Assembly (NCBI RefSeq): GCF_958295425.1
Contig: NC_081139.1
Location: 16,133,888 to 16,197,887, forward strand
Reading direction: 5' to 3'
From: Solea solea
Lineage: Eukaryota > Chordata > Actinopteri > Pleuronectiformes > Soleidae
Length of the DNA stretch: 64,000 nucleotides
A model generated the notes under the pieces. It worked only from the letters and a program-made list of their open reading frames with translations, searched no databases and was not told the origin of the DNA. Of this stretch, positions 47,501-64,000 are shown piece by piece; positions within the stretch are counted from its first letter, which is position 1, and every line of letters starts with the position of its first letter. A program made the position numbers and the translations under genes.

Positions 47501-50500
47501 GATGTTTGGCACGTAGTTAAGTAAAAATCCCTTGATTCATTGTTATAGCCCTAATACTAATACATACTAACCATACTGTCCACTGCGCAGGCTGTGAGTG
47601 CAACAACCACTCCCAGCGCTGTCATTTTGACCAGGCGGTGTATGAGGCCAGTGGACGGAAGAGTGGAGGTGTGTGCGAGGCTTGTCAGCACCACACCACC
47701 GGACCAAAGTGTGACCAATGTGCTCCAGGTTACCAACGAAACCCCCGCAGCAGAATTGACCAGCCTGATGCCTGTGTTCGTAAGTGTCCCACCAGTGAAA
47801 TGAAATTGAAATTCTAAGGCCAACAAAACTGAAATCCTCAAAAATATGTGAATGGTGATGATCTCATATTTGTGTTGCTGTGTTCTTTCCAGGCTGTATC
47901 TGCAATGTTGAGGGGACAGTGAATGGTGGTCGGTGTGACGACAGCTCAAGCTCATGTCAGTGTAAAGTGAACGTGGAAGGTACTCGTTGTGACCGATGTA
48001 AGAGAGGCTTCTTTGGCTTGAGTGACTCCAACCCTCTGGGATGCACCAGTGAGTGAGCCACACGCTTTACCACAGTCTTCTTTTCCACCTCTGCCTGTTT
48101 TCAGTTGACTTCAGGTGACTTCATTTGCAGCTTGTTGTTGTTGATATGGCGACACATGGGATGTGACACTGTAGTCTGCTACAGGAAATCTTTGCAGGAG
48201 ATGAGTGTTATTGGATAGCCATCAGATACCACGTTAATACCAGGTGTAAGGCATGTGGTGAAGCAGTATTCAATCACTATTCAATAACACATTCTAATGG
48301 CAGGTGTAACGGGGGCCATAGTCAGAACTGACAGCGTGTGCACCACCAGACTCTAGTTAAGACGCAGATGCTCACTGTCCCTAAAACATTGGCTGAGCTA
48401 GGACACAATATTTTATAAACTTAACAATAGTAGACATACAGTGAATAACAACATAATAATAATAATAATAAGTGTGATCAAAGCATCCAGTCCTGCTTCC
48501 TGACCCTGATGTTACCCCTGCTGTGCAGAGTGTTCCTGCTCTCTCGACGGCTCCCTGTCAGACGTCTGTGACCCGCTGACCGGCCAGTGTCTCTGTCGTC
48601 CCCACTTTCATGGTCAAACCTGTGACGTGTGTTCAAAAGGCTACTGGAAACCAGTTGGGTCAGGACACTGCGAACCCTGTGACTGTGACTCCACCAGATC
48701 ATACAGTGATACTTGTGACCAGGTACGACTGCTCGAAAGACGTATTAAAAATCTTATACACTAGGTTATAAGCATAATAATGTTAATGTTTGGACATTAA
48801 AACAGACCTGTAGCTGTTCACTACCTCTAGTAGTATGCACTGCATTGTCTTTGGGAGTAATGACAGTAAACTCTCTTGTGTCTCCTTCTGACCAGGTGAC
48901 AGGCCAGTGTCAGTGTAGGCCAGGTTTTGGAGGCCAAAAATGTACAGAGTGCCCAGAGAACACATACGGAGACCCTCTCACTCGCTGCAAACGTGAGTCA
49001 ACCATTTTTTATATTCTGATTTTTCTATGATTGACTATTTGTTGATTTGTGCAGTGTGGTCATTTTTCCACCCTGTGTTGTATGCAGCTACAGTCAGATC
49101 CAAAGAGTTAGGTTTATGCTTGTACAGTTTGAATGTTTAAACTTACAAATGTTCAGCCCAAAGATTCACTTAAAACAAAGGTAAGAACCCAGACACTCAA
49201 TTCATGTGTGGAGGGGGAGGAACCTAACGAGACACAGGTGGAACTCATTAGCCACAGGTGAGTCACATCAGGGCAGGGCAGATAATTACAAGGGAGGGGA
49301 AACTAAACTGAAGTAACTCAAAAGGAGGGAAACTAGGGCGCTGTTCGGCTTGATTTCTGTGTGAGACGTCTCTTCCTGTGACGGGACTCTGGCCAGTCAG
49401 CGGCCGGCAGTCTGACTAATCATCGCATAGTACCTGCTTAAGCACACTTGGAACCTCGCCTGAGCAGGTACTAAAAATAGTACCTGGTACCAGGTACTAG
49501 GCTATTGGAAATGCTACTTAAACCGTGCCGTGGCGAGGCGAAGCGAGTAGAGCCGGTGGAAATGTGCCATAACTATAAAATAAAACAGGAAACTAACAAG
49601 ACACAAAAAAAACAATCAACATGCAGAACAACAGAAAATGTGAAGACTATAACAATACAACAGAAATTCATACAGTCATACAGAACCATCAAAGGTCCAA
49701 ATAACATAAATTCAAGTTATTTAGGCGTCAAGGTCAAAGTAAACAACGAGGAACATAAGTCAGCCTCTCTGCCGCCCCCTGCTGGAACCGGCTCCTAGTG
49801 GATTTTAAATCTGCTCCATCCTGCTTTGATCTGTTTCAATGCCCTTTTATAAAAATGTTTTTGTTTTCTTTTATGTTTGCTTTCTTTGTCATAGTCTTAA
49901 TGCTAAAACTTAAGAAATGTTGAGTTGTTTTGGGGATTAATTTAGGTATGGTCAGTTTACTAAATAATAAATTCACCATTTGTTCTCATGAGCATGAAAA
50001 GATGCATCTTTAAGTAACTGTGTTCTTATTTAAAATCATTTTACGCTTATTATGCTGTGTTTATGACTGTGGTACAGCAGTTCAAACACCCTTTTTAACA
50101 TGTTTTTTTTACTTCCACAGCGTGTCTGTGTGATACAGATGGAACCCTCCCAGGGGTTTGTGACAAGAAAACAGGAGCCTGTTTGTGTCGGCCGGGTGTC
50201 ACCGGGCCTCGCTGTGACTCCTGCAGTCGAGATCACTGTGACTCCTTCCCTGCCTGCGAGAGATGTCCTTCCTGCTTCTTCACCCTGGATGAACAGAGAC
50301 GAAACATCAGCTTGGCTTTGGAGAGACTCTCCCCAAGATTGCCCTCACGTCCTGGAGGTGACGTTGATCTTGGAGGAGACTACGGGCCTCGAATCCGGAC
50401 AATGGAGTCCAAACTGAAACAGATCAAGGATTCCATTGTTCTTCCACCAAGTATTACTGAGCAGATTGAAACTGCACTGTCCAAGCTGCACCAGCTAGGG

Positions 50501-53500
50501 TGAGTCACTATACCAGTGTGTGAAGTATACTGTATGTGAGGAAGAGGAGGAGAATGAGAGAGCAAATTATCTTATGGTGAATAAATCTGCCTCCTGTGAA
50601 AAGTCTGTAGCTGACTTTGCTCGGTCTATTTACACCGCTGTATTTTAACCTTGATAATGGTGTTACTTCAAGAGCACCATATTTTTTCAGGTTGTACTTC
50701 GTATTAAAAGGTTTGAGAACCACTGATTTAGGTTTTTTTTTGTTAAGCACACTACCACAACGGCCACTGTTGACCCTGTCAACATCCACTCTCACTGATA
50801 ACATGGCTGCCGTCATCGACTGAGAGAAAAAATGTTCGCAACTTTACGTAAAAATCTACACCTGCTTAAGTCTATGATATGTTAAGGACATGTTTCCTGC
50901 CTGTTCTTGCCATAAAATAGTATTTTCTGATCGGAAACTAAACCATCATTCTTCTACACCATGGACAAAAACAGCTTTTTAGCTTGTGGGGACAGCAGCT
51001 GTTGGTCTACTGCTGTGTCATTAGGACATTTTGAGTCACTTTTTCATCTCCAAAAAAAGCATTTTAAACCTTGACCTCACAAGATAACTGATTCCAACTT
51101 ATTGATGGAGACAGCAGTGGATTAACAATTCCTGTGTACTGTACTATGACGTAAAATCCTGGAATAAATATGCTGTATAACTATGGAAAAACGTGGCTAA
51201 AATAATGAATAAGATATTGTGAACTTAAGCAGGTGTAAAGGAGGAGAGCTTTAAGTGGTCGGCTTTTGTGGCAGGTCACACAAGTGGTGTCAATACCTCA
51301 TACAACGCCACTTCAAAAACCCTAAACTATGTTTAATTTGTGACCTTGTATCATTGACTCACTACTTTATTTTTCTAATTCTTATCGTTGCCTCACAGTG
51401 ACCAGGTGGACAAGATTGATGAGGACCTTGCACCCCTGCCAAAATCTCCAGGTCTGAACAAAGAGCTGGACAAGCTGCAGGCTCTGCTGGACAGCCTCAA
51501 CCTGTTGTACAAAGACAAGAAGAGTACAATGGATAACACAGTCAGTCCCAACACTACAGGTAAGAAACAAAGACACCCGATCACTGAGGATAGGGTGTTC
51601 CACTGGTGCTTTAATAAGTGAACAAAAGCGGCACAAACAAATCCTGTTGGAGTAGAATGTTGGACTCAACCGTACACACGCTCAGATACAGAGTATAAAA
51701 TCTACTCACGGTCTGTTTCTCTCCTCAGGAGCTTTTACTGCTATCAAGAATGCCTATGATGAGTCGACAGGTGCTGCTAAGAAAGTAAATGACACTGAAA
51801 ACACGGTGAAGGAGTCCGCTGATGTCAGAAAAGACACTAAGGATCTTCAGAACAAAGTGCAGCCAGCCAACACCAGAGATTTGAACAAGCTGAATGAGAA
51901 GATGGCTTCCCAGCCTGACCTCACACCTGTTGCCAAAAAGGTAGCTATACCTGCCCTGACATCTTTGAATATTCATCATGTGAATGAATATCTCCACTGT
52001 TTGTCGCCCAACATCAGAACATTTGATTCTTAACATCTTGTTTGACAGTCAATTTTCTAATGTTGCCTTGAGAAAGTGAAGTTGTGCTTTTATTTCCACA
52101 CGTTTGGACTGTTGTGATGGACTTTACTCAGGTCCTAGCCAGAAGACAATCTCCTGTCTCCAGCTAGAATAAAATGTGACTGCCAAGCTACTAACCAACA
52201 GATCTTCTGATGAGGGTCTTTTAGTTGTTCCCCCGACTTGTCTAGACTGGGCATTTTCGGTCCGGGCCCCCCAGTTTTGGAACTCCCTTCCCTGTAGATC
52301 TCAGACAAGCAAATTCTGTTTCAACTTTTAAGCCACTTCTTAAAACCCACTTTTTTTTTAAAGCGCCTTCCAATAGTAGTTGTTTTTATTTATTACTTTT
52401 ACTACATTATTTTAACACAGTTTTCTTGTTTAATTATATTGACACTGTAGCACCAGGTGGCAGTGGCCATCACTCTGTTCATCACAGAAAATCCTCTCCC
52501 TCGCTAAGCAACAGTAGAAAGAATCCCTTGGCGGGCCACGTCCAAATAAAACCTTCTCTATTCACAGTGAAAAGAGACTAAAAGTAGTTTTCTAAATGAC
52601 ACAATAGAACATGTTTCTGCTTTACATACAATACAATAAATGAAGGTGAAGAACACAGTCAATTGTAAAAAAGACTCACTGTAAATCTCCTTCAGAATGC
52701 ATTGCTCTGTATTGTCTCAATACAATGCAATATCAACAGTGACAGTCTCTAACAGGTTAAACTTTGAAAGTGTATGAAGAGTTGATTATAATGCTCCATT
52801 GCTCCCGGGCCCAGTTTGTGGCCAGGGGTTCTTCAACAGGATATAGGGGAAATAGGGACCCCTGCATCAAACAAACGCAAGCTATTGCAATAGACCTTTT
52901 TAGAGGGTTTCCAACTAAGCTGCCATTGCATTCTCCTGTACAGAGGTGATCACAAAATTTAAGGGGGTTCTCAAAACATGTTTGTCTGCATGAAAATAAT
53001 TATCTTCTTGTCAGTTTCACCTGCAACACCCCTGTTTTAGTTTCTCCCTTTAAATCGCCATGTTTTTTTTCTGTCTGTCATTGTTTCAGGTGTGTGGCAG
53101 CGATCGCTCAGAGCCCTGCACCCCGCTAAAGTGTGAGGGAGGGGCGTTGTGTCCAGTGGATGGAGCCCCAACTTGTGAAAAGGGGAAACAGTGTGTGGGC
53201 GCTCTGCCACTGAGCAAGAGAGCGACGGATGATGCTAAGGACGCGAAGGACCGACTGGACAAGCTCTCTGCAAAGATCACAGATGCTGCAGAGAAGGTGC
53301 ATGCACACTTTTTCTCTCTTTTGCTTCACAGTCACATTACTATTCCTCTCCATCATTAAAGATTATGAAACAGTTTATCGATTGTGAAGTTTTGTGTTTC
53401 TGTTAACTTCCTTACAGCTCCAGGATACACAGGACACAACCAATCAGGTGAGAGAGTCTGCAGAGAAGCTGTCCAATAAGATGAAGCAGACCAGAGACGA

Positions 53501-56500
53501 GATAGATGACGACTTAAAGGAGACGAGAGATGTTGTGAAAGAGCTCAAAGACTTCCTGTCAGGTGAAGACTATTCATAGTTTCCCAAATTTGTTTAGATG
53601 AGGGCCCACTTTTTAGAAATGACAAAACCAATATCTGGAAATGAATGACATACTGTTTGTGTTGAAGCAAAGTTAAGTTCATATACTGTATTTTACTCTT
53701 TGTTTTTTTTTTCACCTTTTCTCATTTTGGTTTGTTCAGACCCTTCCTCTAACCTGACCCAAATCCAGAATGTGAGCGACTGGATCCTGAAAGCCAAGCT
53801 GCCTCTCAACCTGGCTGCTCTGAAGAGGAAACTGGATGAGCTGAAGAACCTGGCAGCTAATCTGCCGGACAGCACGGCTGTGCTGAAGGAGGCTGAGCCA
53901 CAGCTGGAAATAGCAAAGAAACTGCTGAAGGAGGCCCAGGACGCCAGGTGGGCCTTCACTCATCACACATATCACAAAAATTTCAACACAAATCTCCCAC
54001 ACATTGTCATATTTATTTGTTTGTGGAATCAAACAGTATGGTATGGACATAAACTCACATAGCAGTTTGTTAGGGACATCTGTACGGCAGATACAGGTGA
54101 GGAGCATCAATCAAACACCAGGATAACTGATGTGATGTCAGAGACTTTGACCGTGACATGATCATTGGTTTGAGTGTTTCTGAGGCTGCTGATATTTTAC
54201 AAAAACATGAAACATCCAGGGAGCAGCAGATCACCAGAGAATGATCTGCATCACAACATGACCAACCTTAAGGTGGATGTTAAAGATATAATTTGGTACA
54301 ACACTGAATTAAAATATATAAATATAATAAGACTAATGTAGACATACATTCTGAGTAGTCTACTTACGTTGGCAAAATATTTCCAAAACTCTTGAAATCC
54401 ATATGTAACTTTATTTCTATTCACCTCTCTGTGACATCATCTGCTATGACTTCTGTCACAAACCCCATATTAACATCAGAGGGAAGAAGGAAATACTTGG
54501 TGTTAATTTTTGTTACTTTTAGTACTTATTGACATTTGGAAATAAGGGAACCATCCCGCACTGCATCCTGATGTCATCAAACTTGTTATTTTGGTATGGT
54601 TTTGATTGAAAGACCCCTATAGTGAAAGAAGTTCCACGCTGTGCATTTTTTAACTATTGTCCACAGTTGGTTTCTAAATCACTTTTTGATTGTTATCTGT
54701 TGAAGTCCTCTTCACTACCTGATAGCCAACAATAAATGAAGTTGTCTGGAAAAAAACATGGAAAAAAAGCTGCCAAAGTAAGAAAGTTTACGTGGTAGCT
54801 GATGCAACCGATAACATCATCAAATCTATTCCCTCAGTAGCCGAGTAGAGTGCTGTGAGCTGTGATAGCTTTGTAGAAAGTGTGTACATCTTATCTGACT
54901 CACCTGCAGAAACATGATCATAATGAATCACATTAACCAACGAACACATATTCACTGGTTGCACATTCACAGGGACAAAGCACTGAAAGTCAAGGGCGAT
55001 GTGGATGGGCTGCTGCCGGGGTTGGGCTCAGCAGAGGACTCCCTCGCTGACCTGGAGGACAAACTGAAGGACAGTTTGTATCTCATAGACAACCTGAACA
55101 ACAACCTGACTAAGGTAGGAAAACCTGGATCGAACAGTGAGACGACATGGTGGCCCATTTATTGCAGTTTTGATGCCATTTTCATATATGAAAGAAGCTG
55201 TCTATTTAAAATTCTCCTTCGTCCAGGTCATATATATCATACATATTGGAGATATTAATTAACAACTAAGATCAGATTCAGGGTTAAGCCAAAAGAAATG
55301 CCACTGCTCAACACACAAGGAGACAAGCCCATATCAGCCATTTTGTTATATTATTATATAATAATTAGTTAATTAGCTTGATTTGAGTTTCAAACTGGTA
55401 AAGCACCTTGTTACCTTGTGTTGAAAAGCATTGTAAGTTTATGATTATTGTTATTATAGCCTGGCATTATTGAGATAACGGGTGGCTGTCTTTATGCAGG
55501 TCCATGAGCAGCTGACCCCAGCAGAGAAGACTCTGGATGATATTTCCACAATGATAAATCCCATGAAACCTCAACTGGTCCAGCTGAAAGACCTGCTGCA
55601 GAATGGAGACAAGGAGGCCCAGGACGCACTGGAAGACGCAGACAAAGCTGAGGATGAAGCGGAGGCTGGAAATAAGGTGAGAGACCTTGCTATAGATGTG
55701 ACAGTGAAAATATCAACATTCATTTTTGCAAGGGCGTTTGCTTGGAATCAGGACTTGAGGTTACAGGCGAAGATTATCGTAGCTACTGATGTTTTTCAAA
55801 CTGAAATAGTTAGAGGTCCGGTATGTAAGAATTGGTGATATCTAATGGTGAGACTGCAAAGGGATGACTCCTCTGCTCCTTTCATAAGTGCATCAGGGAA
55901 CTATGGTGGCCTTTCCTTAGTAGATAGAATGTTGCCTTTCATAGTAGGCTATCCACTTCAAAATGTGAGACACACACTCTGACTTGTTCATCCTTTTAAA
56001 TGTCAACTGATGTTTGCTTTTAGAATAAATCTAAGGTAATTTTGCAGTGAAATACCGTACATGCGAAAGGCTTTGCATTTAAAAACACATCAATACAGAT
56101 AACAGAGTCATTCACACAATCAAAGGCGAATGCAAGTCACTAAGAATCTAAAACACATAAAAACAAGAGGGGAGGAAACAATACATCACCAATGTGTAAA
56201 TGAAGAAACATTTGTGTGTGTGTTCAGGACCTGTCGTCCCTGGAGAAACAGCTGGCACTTCTTAAAGACAAGATTCCAGCCACTGGCACTGGTGGAGAGG
56301 CGGGTTCACCCGGGGAACGACTGACGAAGCTGCAGCAGGATGCTGGAGCTCTGGGCAACACCACAGCAGACATGATAAAGGATCTTGACGGTAATGCAGC
56401 GAAAGAATCCCAACACAAGTCCACATGTCAAAGACATTTCTTTTTCTTGTTCAAGTAAATTAAATTTTAAAATGAAATTGGACAGTATCATAAATTTGGG

Positions 56501-56804
56501 TTTTCTGTTCAGTTAAGTTTGCTGTGAATTAGTATTAGTAGTATTAATCTCTTTTTCTACAAAGGAATTGGGTCATGATAGTTTGTTATCTTCATCAAAG
56601 CTGCGGTAAGGAGATGATCAGATAAACGGCAGTGTTTTTACTCCTTGTACTTGTCTTTTCCCAGGTAAGGCAGATTCCCTGAGAGGGCTTCAGGATCAGG
56701 TCCTTCAGAAGTCAACAAAGTTGGAAGGACTGGAAGATAAGGTCAAAAAGCTTTTGTCCCAACTTCGAGAGAAAGCCGACGACCTGAGCACCTGTCGGGG
56801 CTGA
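38598..56804 (+). CDS. lamb3: Laminin subunit beta-3
   Basis: Secreted beta chain of laminin-332, which anchors epidermis to the basement membrane with alpha-3 and gamma-2. Twenty-two coding exons: 38598-38622, 39900-40054, 44898-45012, 45710-45783, 46166-46357, 46569-46632, 46715-46905, 47150-47270, 47591-47779, 47893-48048, 48529-48722, 48896-48992, 50121-50499, 51399-51559, 51729-51940, 53090-53296, 53418-53562, 53740-53947, 54973-55114, 55500-55676, 56228-56390 and 56665-56804. Phases agree throughout, giving about 1168 aa (human 1172). Order: signal peptide [16 protein letters not shown]; a shortened LN domain ([17 protein letters not shown]...WWQS...[13 protein letters not shown]); six laminin EGF modules from [10 protein letters not shown] to CPSCFF (about 250-580), matching human; coiled coil; a Cys-rich beta-knob (about 776-820, [11 protein letters not shown]); coiled coil to the end. 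The penultimate-region Cys (STCRG) suits the disulfide joining beta and gamma chains. The LF domain of beta-1/2 is absent, as expected. Confidence 0.95.
42073..42240 (-). mobile_element. tRNA-derived SINE in lamb3 intron 2
   Basis: On the minus strand the head has box A TGGCTCAGTGG and box B GGTCGCTAGTTCGATCCC (about 42140-42235). The tail on the plus strand is tgtcatctagccgacacttt followed by tatccaaagcgacttacaat, the conserved core also seen at 4567. The remainder of intron 2 (40055-44897) includes microsatellite and MITE ends but no exon. Confidence 0.75.
43565..44035. repeat. Probable interspersed repeat in lamb3 intron 2
   Basis: A purine-rich stretch containing gataatgaggaacaggtgga and actgattggggagtg resembles sequence found repeatedly in fish genomes and at 49200-49345 and 63630-63960 here. 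Class unknown; boundaries approximate. The open frames here are incidental. Confidence 0.4.
45150..45425 (-). repeat. MITE-like repeat in lamb3 intron 3, copy B (inverted)
   Basis: The reverse complement matches the g0s2-intron copy: gtcaagcaatactatc, aatcacttcctgtgtgcag and the terminus agtgcataactttt. It lies between lamb3 coding exons 3 and 4. Confidence 0.6.
49200..49345. repeat. Dispersed repeat in lamb3 intron 12
   Basis: It shares cacaggtgagtcacatcagg and cagggcagataat with about 63800-63870 (cacaggtgaatcacattagg, cagggcagacaat). Class unknown. Confidence 0.5.
49380..49560. repeat. Palindromic MITE-like element in lamb3 intron 12
   Basis: It contains a perfect 20-bp palindrome at 49479-49498 centred on GGTACC, flanked by ggaacctcgcctgagcaggt. 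The reverse complement matches 4085-4140 in nampt2 intron 1 (tacctggtac, aggttccaagtg). Confidence 0.55.
52205..52375 (+). mobile_element. L2-like LINE fragment in lamb3 intron 15
   Basis: The plus strand contains [15 protein letters not shown], then a stop and a remnant resembling the SHFLKPTFF end, i.e. the APxxWNSLP signature of L2-type reverse transcriptase, as at 7505-7640. Frames are broken. 52375-53089 has no recognised exon. Confidence 0.65.
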
Positions 56805-57173
56805 GAGCTGCCGAACATGAGAGGCTTTTCATACCAGCACTTCAAACTACAGTATCTTCACACTTCACACCTCCTGCTGTCACATACAGTCTCCTCCCCT
56901 AACACTGGAACACTGCTTTAACTCTTCTCTGTGACATAATGCATCACCTCTGGCAGTCAAAGGATTGCGGTTTGAAGGATATTGGATGGATGGTTCAGGG
57001 AGTAAATTACGTCTTTTCTTTTTTGAAATGACTCCTGGAATGTACTAAGTACTAAAGATCAAGTAAGTGGAGGTTCTCTACTAAATATCAATATAACACG
57101 TGTGGAGAGGGTTATCCATGTGTGTAAAAACCTTCTAAAAGCAGTTTTAACAGTATAAATAAATGATAAACAG

Positions 57174-57435
57174 TCTATTTACAGTATATAGCACCTTTCC
57201 AGTCTTTTCAACCACTTAAAGCACTTTACAGTTTTGCCACCTACCTGTTCACACCCATTCAAATGCAACTATTGTATTATGCAGCATTTTGTTTCCCACC
57301 ATACATTCACCACACACTGCTCGCGCAGGCATCAGGTGCAGAGTGCAGTTCAGTTTCATGCCCAAGAACAGTTCGGCACATGGACAAGAAAAGCCAGGGA
57401 TCAAACCACCAACCTTTTGGTTAGTGGACAAAATA
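57174..57435 (-). mobile_element. tRNA-derived SINE in the lamb3 3' UTR
   Basis: On the minus strand a box B GGTTGGTGGTTTGATCCC starts the recognisable part. The other end carries taaagtgctttaagtggttg and actggaaaggtgctatata, the standard tail of a fish tRNA-SINE. It lies 370-630 bp after the lamb3 stop and before the polyadenylation signal, so it is probably transcribed antisense in the mRNA. Confidence 0.7.
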
Positions 57436-57620
57436 GTTTTGAAAGCCACACCAGCCCAACTATATTGTCCATATTTGTTTTAATTTTCATAATCTAGCTC
57501 ATTTCACAGCATGTGGCTTGTTTGTGGCAGCTCTGCAAGAACCAAAGCATGTTTTTGTGATATATTCCTCAGCAATGAATGTGTTTCATGTTTTCTCTGT
57601 TGTTTGTATAAAAGTATTTA

Positions 57621-57626
57621 AATAAA
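57621..57626 (+). terminator. lamb3: Polyadenylation signal of lamb3
   Basis: AATAAA followed within 25 bp by a T/G-rich stretch (cttttgttttatgcc), 0.8 kb after the stop at 56804. Cleavage is expected near 57640. Confidence 0.6.
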
Positions 57627-58347
57627 AGCTTGTTTACTACACCTTTTGTTTTATGCCTTTAGGTTTCATAGCAGAGGTTCGGGATGATATTCATTCAACA
57701 TCACACTAGTTTACTACATATTTATTGGGAAAATAATAATAAAAAGAGACAGGTACACATTAGGACATGTGAATCCAGACGTTTCCATGACATCACTAGT
57801 GTTTACTACAGTTTGTGGCACTTGATAAAGTATGTTCTGCTTTTTTTCCAAGAGAAACTTAAATACACAGTATACATTTCAAAGAAGCAATGGGGAGCAT
57901 GTGGTTACTGTGTCAATGTCTCTGCCTTGAAATAAAGGTGAATCTAAAAATATAGTTCCCCTGCATCATGTTTGTGTTGAAATGGAATTGGATTTATAAT
58001 CCTTCAGTGCATTCTGACAATAAATGAAGGAATCTGCATTTGGATATGGATTTAAACAAAAAAATGGCCATGCTCAGCTCTGCCACAAATGGGTGCCAGG
58101 CCTAACAACCACAATAAAAAAAAACACTGTTGGCACTTTCAGGTAGTGTTTAACTTAAAGAAAAAAAGCAATGCTCAGCAGCTTTATACTAACAACTGTG
58201 TCGAAATTGCTGACTACTTCTCTGAATTGTGAATTTTCTCAACAACCACTGATTGAGTTCAATTGCAGTTTCCACTTTGAAGTTTTTTTAAGATGAGGAG
58301 ATGTTGAGAACATTGACAAACAGATTCCTCCTTTTATTTTATTTAAA

Positions 58348-58775
58348 GCTGCAGTGTGTAACTTTAGGGGATTTTTTGGAAGGGTAGGAAGACTTTATGA
58401 ACAGAAAAGATTCAGATTATTTGTAATGTGCGTCCAACATCTGAAAACAGTCTCTGTCGACCAATACTATCAGACTGGCCTAAGGGAGTGTTTGTGTGTA
58501 TACAGCAGCAGCACAGGGGTGGACGGGGACAAGAAGAATTTATCCTTTCATACTGCAGTTTTCTGAGCCGAAGATTTATCTAATGAAACTCTTCAAGGGC
58601 TTCCATCTTTGTGTTTTCAGTCATACTCCAACCTGTTTGCAGATGTCCCACTTTACTACCGCAATGTTGCTATTGCCACTGTCTGTCTGACATTAAACAA
58701 ATCACTTCCTGTGTGCAGCGCGGACAATGGTTTGGATATAACAGACATTTGTTTATATTTAAAAGTTATGCTCGA
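58348..58775 (+). repeat. MITE-like repeat between lamb3 and camk1g, copy C
   Basis: It begins aaagctgcagtgtgtaactt and ends near aaaagttatgctc, i.e. with inverted related ends. It contains gtgttttcagtcatactcca and aatcacttcctgtgtgcagc, shared with 33876-34150. The terminus also occurs near 6674, and inverted near 17865 and 29017. The rest of 57650-59160 shows no gene; the camk1g 3' UTR must enter it from the right. Confidence 0.65.
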
Positions 58776-59160
58776 CAGTTTGTAAACTTTAAACTACACT
58801 TGCTCTGACCATAGAAACCATGTTTTATTTTGAACCGAGATAACCTTTAGATAATGTCACTGCTTATATCATCAAAGTTGCAACAAAGTTTTTTGCTAAA
58901 CGGTGACACGTGCCCACCTATAGCTATTCAAAGCAAAAAAAAAAATGTTTAAAATCGTATACAATACTATTGTATACTAAAGAGAATAAATGTCATCAGC
59001 CATACAGGAGTTTGTATGACGTCTAAATGATGAATTCCTGCTCATGTCTGTTTTAGGGTGTTATTCACTGCATTACAGACAGTTCACACAGTCATTCCAT
59101 GTGGGAGTGTAGACAGCAGTCCATACAGTATCTGTTTCCAACTCTGTGTCCGGCTGCCCA

Positions 59161-63275
<4,115 letters not shown>

Positions 63276-63629
63276 TTAAATATATTTAATGTATCTTTTA
63301 ATTCTCTGTTTAATATTTTCCTGAGATCCTTACTGGGATGTGTGTTTCAAATTTACCATCTGTTATAAACACTATGTTACCTGGATCAAATAGCTGTCTT
63401 CAGTTTAAATCTATTGTGTCTCTTGAGCTCTTGTTTATTTCTGTTTCCCTTATGATACCTTGGGCAGCTTTAGCAGCCATGCAATATGGCTTTATGCAGT
63501 TAATGTGTAATGTTTTGATAAACACTATGTAAACACTATGTAACACTATCTTTCCCTATGAAATAAACTATGAATAAAAAATATACATAGCTGCTGCTGC
63601 TGCTCTTTGATACACAAAACATGTTGTGT

Positions 63630-63960
63630 TTTACAAATTAGGACCCAAATGAAGGATGCAAAAATGGAAGAAAGAGTCTCTAATTAAACAAAACACACAT
63701 AAATAGTAGCGCAAGGGGAGAAACATGGTGAACAGGAGCAGGGAAAGCAAAAAGAATGGCTGGATAAACGGAACTAAATGAATCAACAGAGACACTGGGG
63801 AGTAATCAACCACAGGTGAGACTAATAATACACAGGTGAATCACATTAGGCCAGGGCAGACAATCAGGAGGGAAAACAGGTCAGGAAGTAAAACTACACA
63901 AAAGGCACACACTAATAAAAAGTACTTATAAAACAAGAAACAAACTTTACACAAGGGAAA
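63630..63960. repeat. Probable interspersed repeat at window end
   Basis: Purine-rich sequence with cacaggtgaatcacattagg and cagggcagacaat, shared with 49200-49345. 63172-64000 contains no recognisable camk1g exon on the minus strand. Confidence 0.45.
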
Positions 63961-64000
63961 GACAAAGCCAGGTATAAATAACTAAATATTTTGTAAGTAA

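Noticed and set aside
47557..48063. 168-aa minus-strand open frame
   Set aside because: Antisense to lamb3 exons 9-10 encoding laminin EGF modules; frame openness comes from the coding strand.

Overview
The window is nuclear DNA from a ray-finned (teleost) fish. The evidence is AT-rich intergenic sequence full of fish-type SINEs, L2-like LINE tails, Tc1-derived elements and CA/ATT/GA microsatellites, together with long, intron-rich vertebrate genes whose exons all have GT-AG borders. Nothing prokaryotic is present: no operons, no CRISPR array, no phage. All exon borders were read by eye from reading frame, splice consensus and remembered vertebrate homologues.

Layout from left to right. 1-3000: repeats only (a duplicated MITE-like element, an AT/ACATGCAT microsatellite, two opposed LINE pieces, an LTR-like repeat). 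3010-14170: nampt2-type nicotinamide phosphoribosyltransferase, plus strand, 11 coding exons, about 493 aa, with a CRE + TATA promoter and a microsatellite-rich 3' UTR. 18617-27180: ldlrad2, plus strand, 5 coding exons, about 390 aa (signal peptide, CUB-like domain, LDLa module, TM helix, Cys-rich tail). 33426-34570: g0s2, minus strand, one coding exon, 123 aa. 38400-57645: lamb3 (laminin beta-3), plus strand, 22 coding exons, about 1168 aa. 59161-63171 and beyond: camk1g (CaM kinase I gamma), minus strand, nine 3' coding exons; the N-terminal exons lie past the window end.

The block g0s2 (-) / lamb3 (+) / camk1g (-) keeps the order and relative orientation of human G0S2-LAMB3-CAMK1G on 1q32.2: g0s2 and lamb3 divergent, lamb3 and camk1g convergent. 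The NAMPT gene on the same segment recalls human 7q22-q31, where NAMPT lies near LAMB1/LAMB4. This suggests the fish gene is the second vertebrate NAMPT paralogue, on an ancient paralogous segment. The genes do not form one pathway: NAD salvage (nampt2), a lipase inhibitor (g0s2), epidermal basement membrane (lamb3), calcium signalling (camk1g) and an orphan receptor-like protein (ldlrad2).

No previously undescribed system was found. The points most worth checking are a changed phosphate-binding loop in the NAMPT paralogue, microsatellites serving as polypyrimidine tracts at splice acceptors, several MITE families shared between introns, a recent 155-bp tandem duplication, and a 549-bp Tc1-derived element between the divergent g0s2 and lamb3 promoters.
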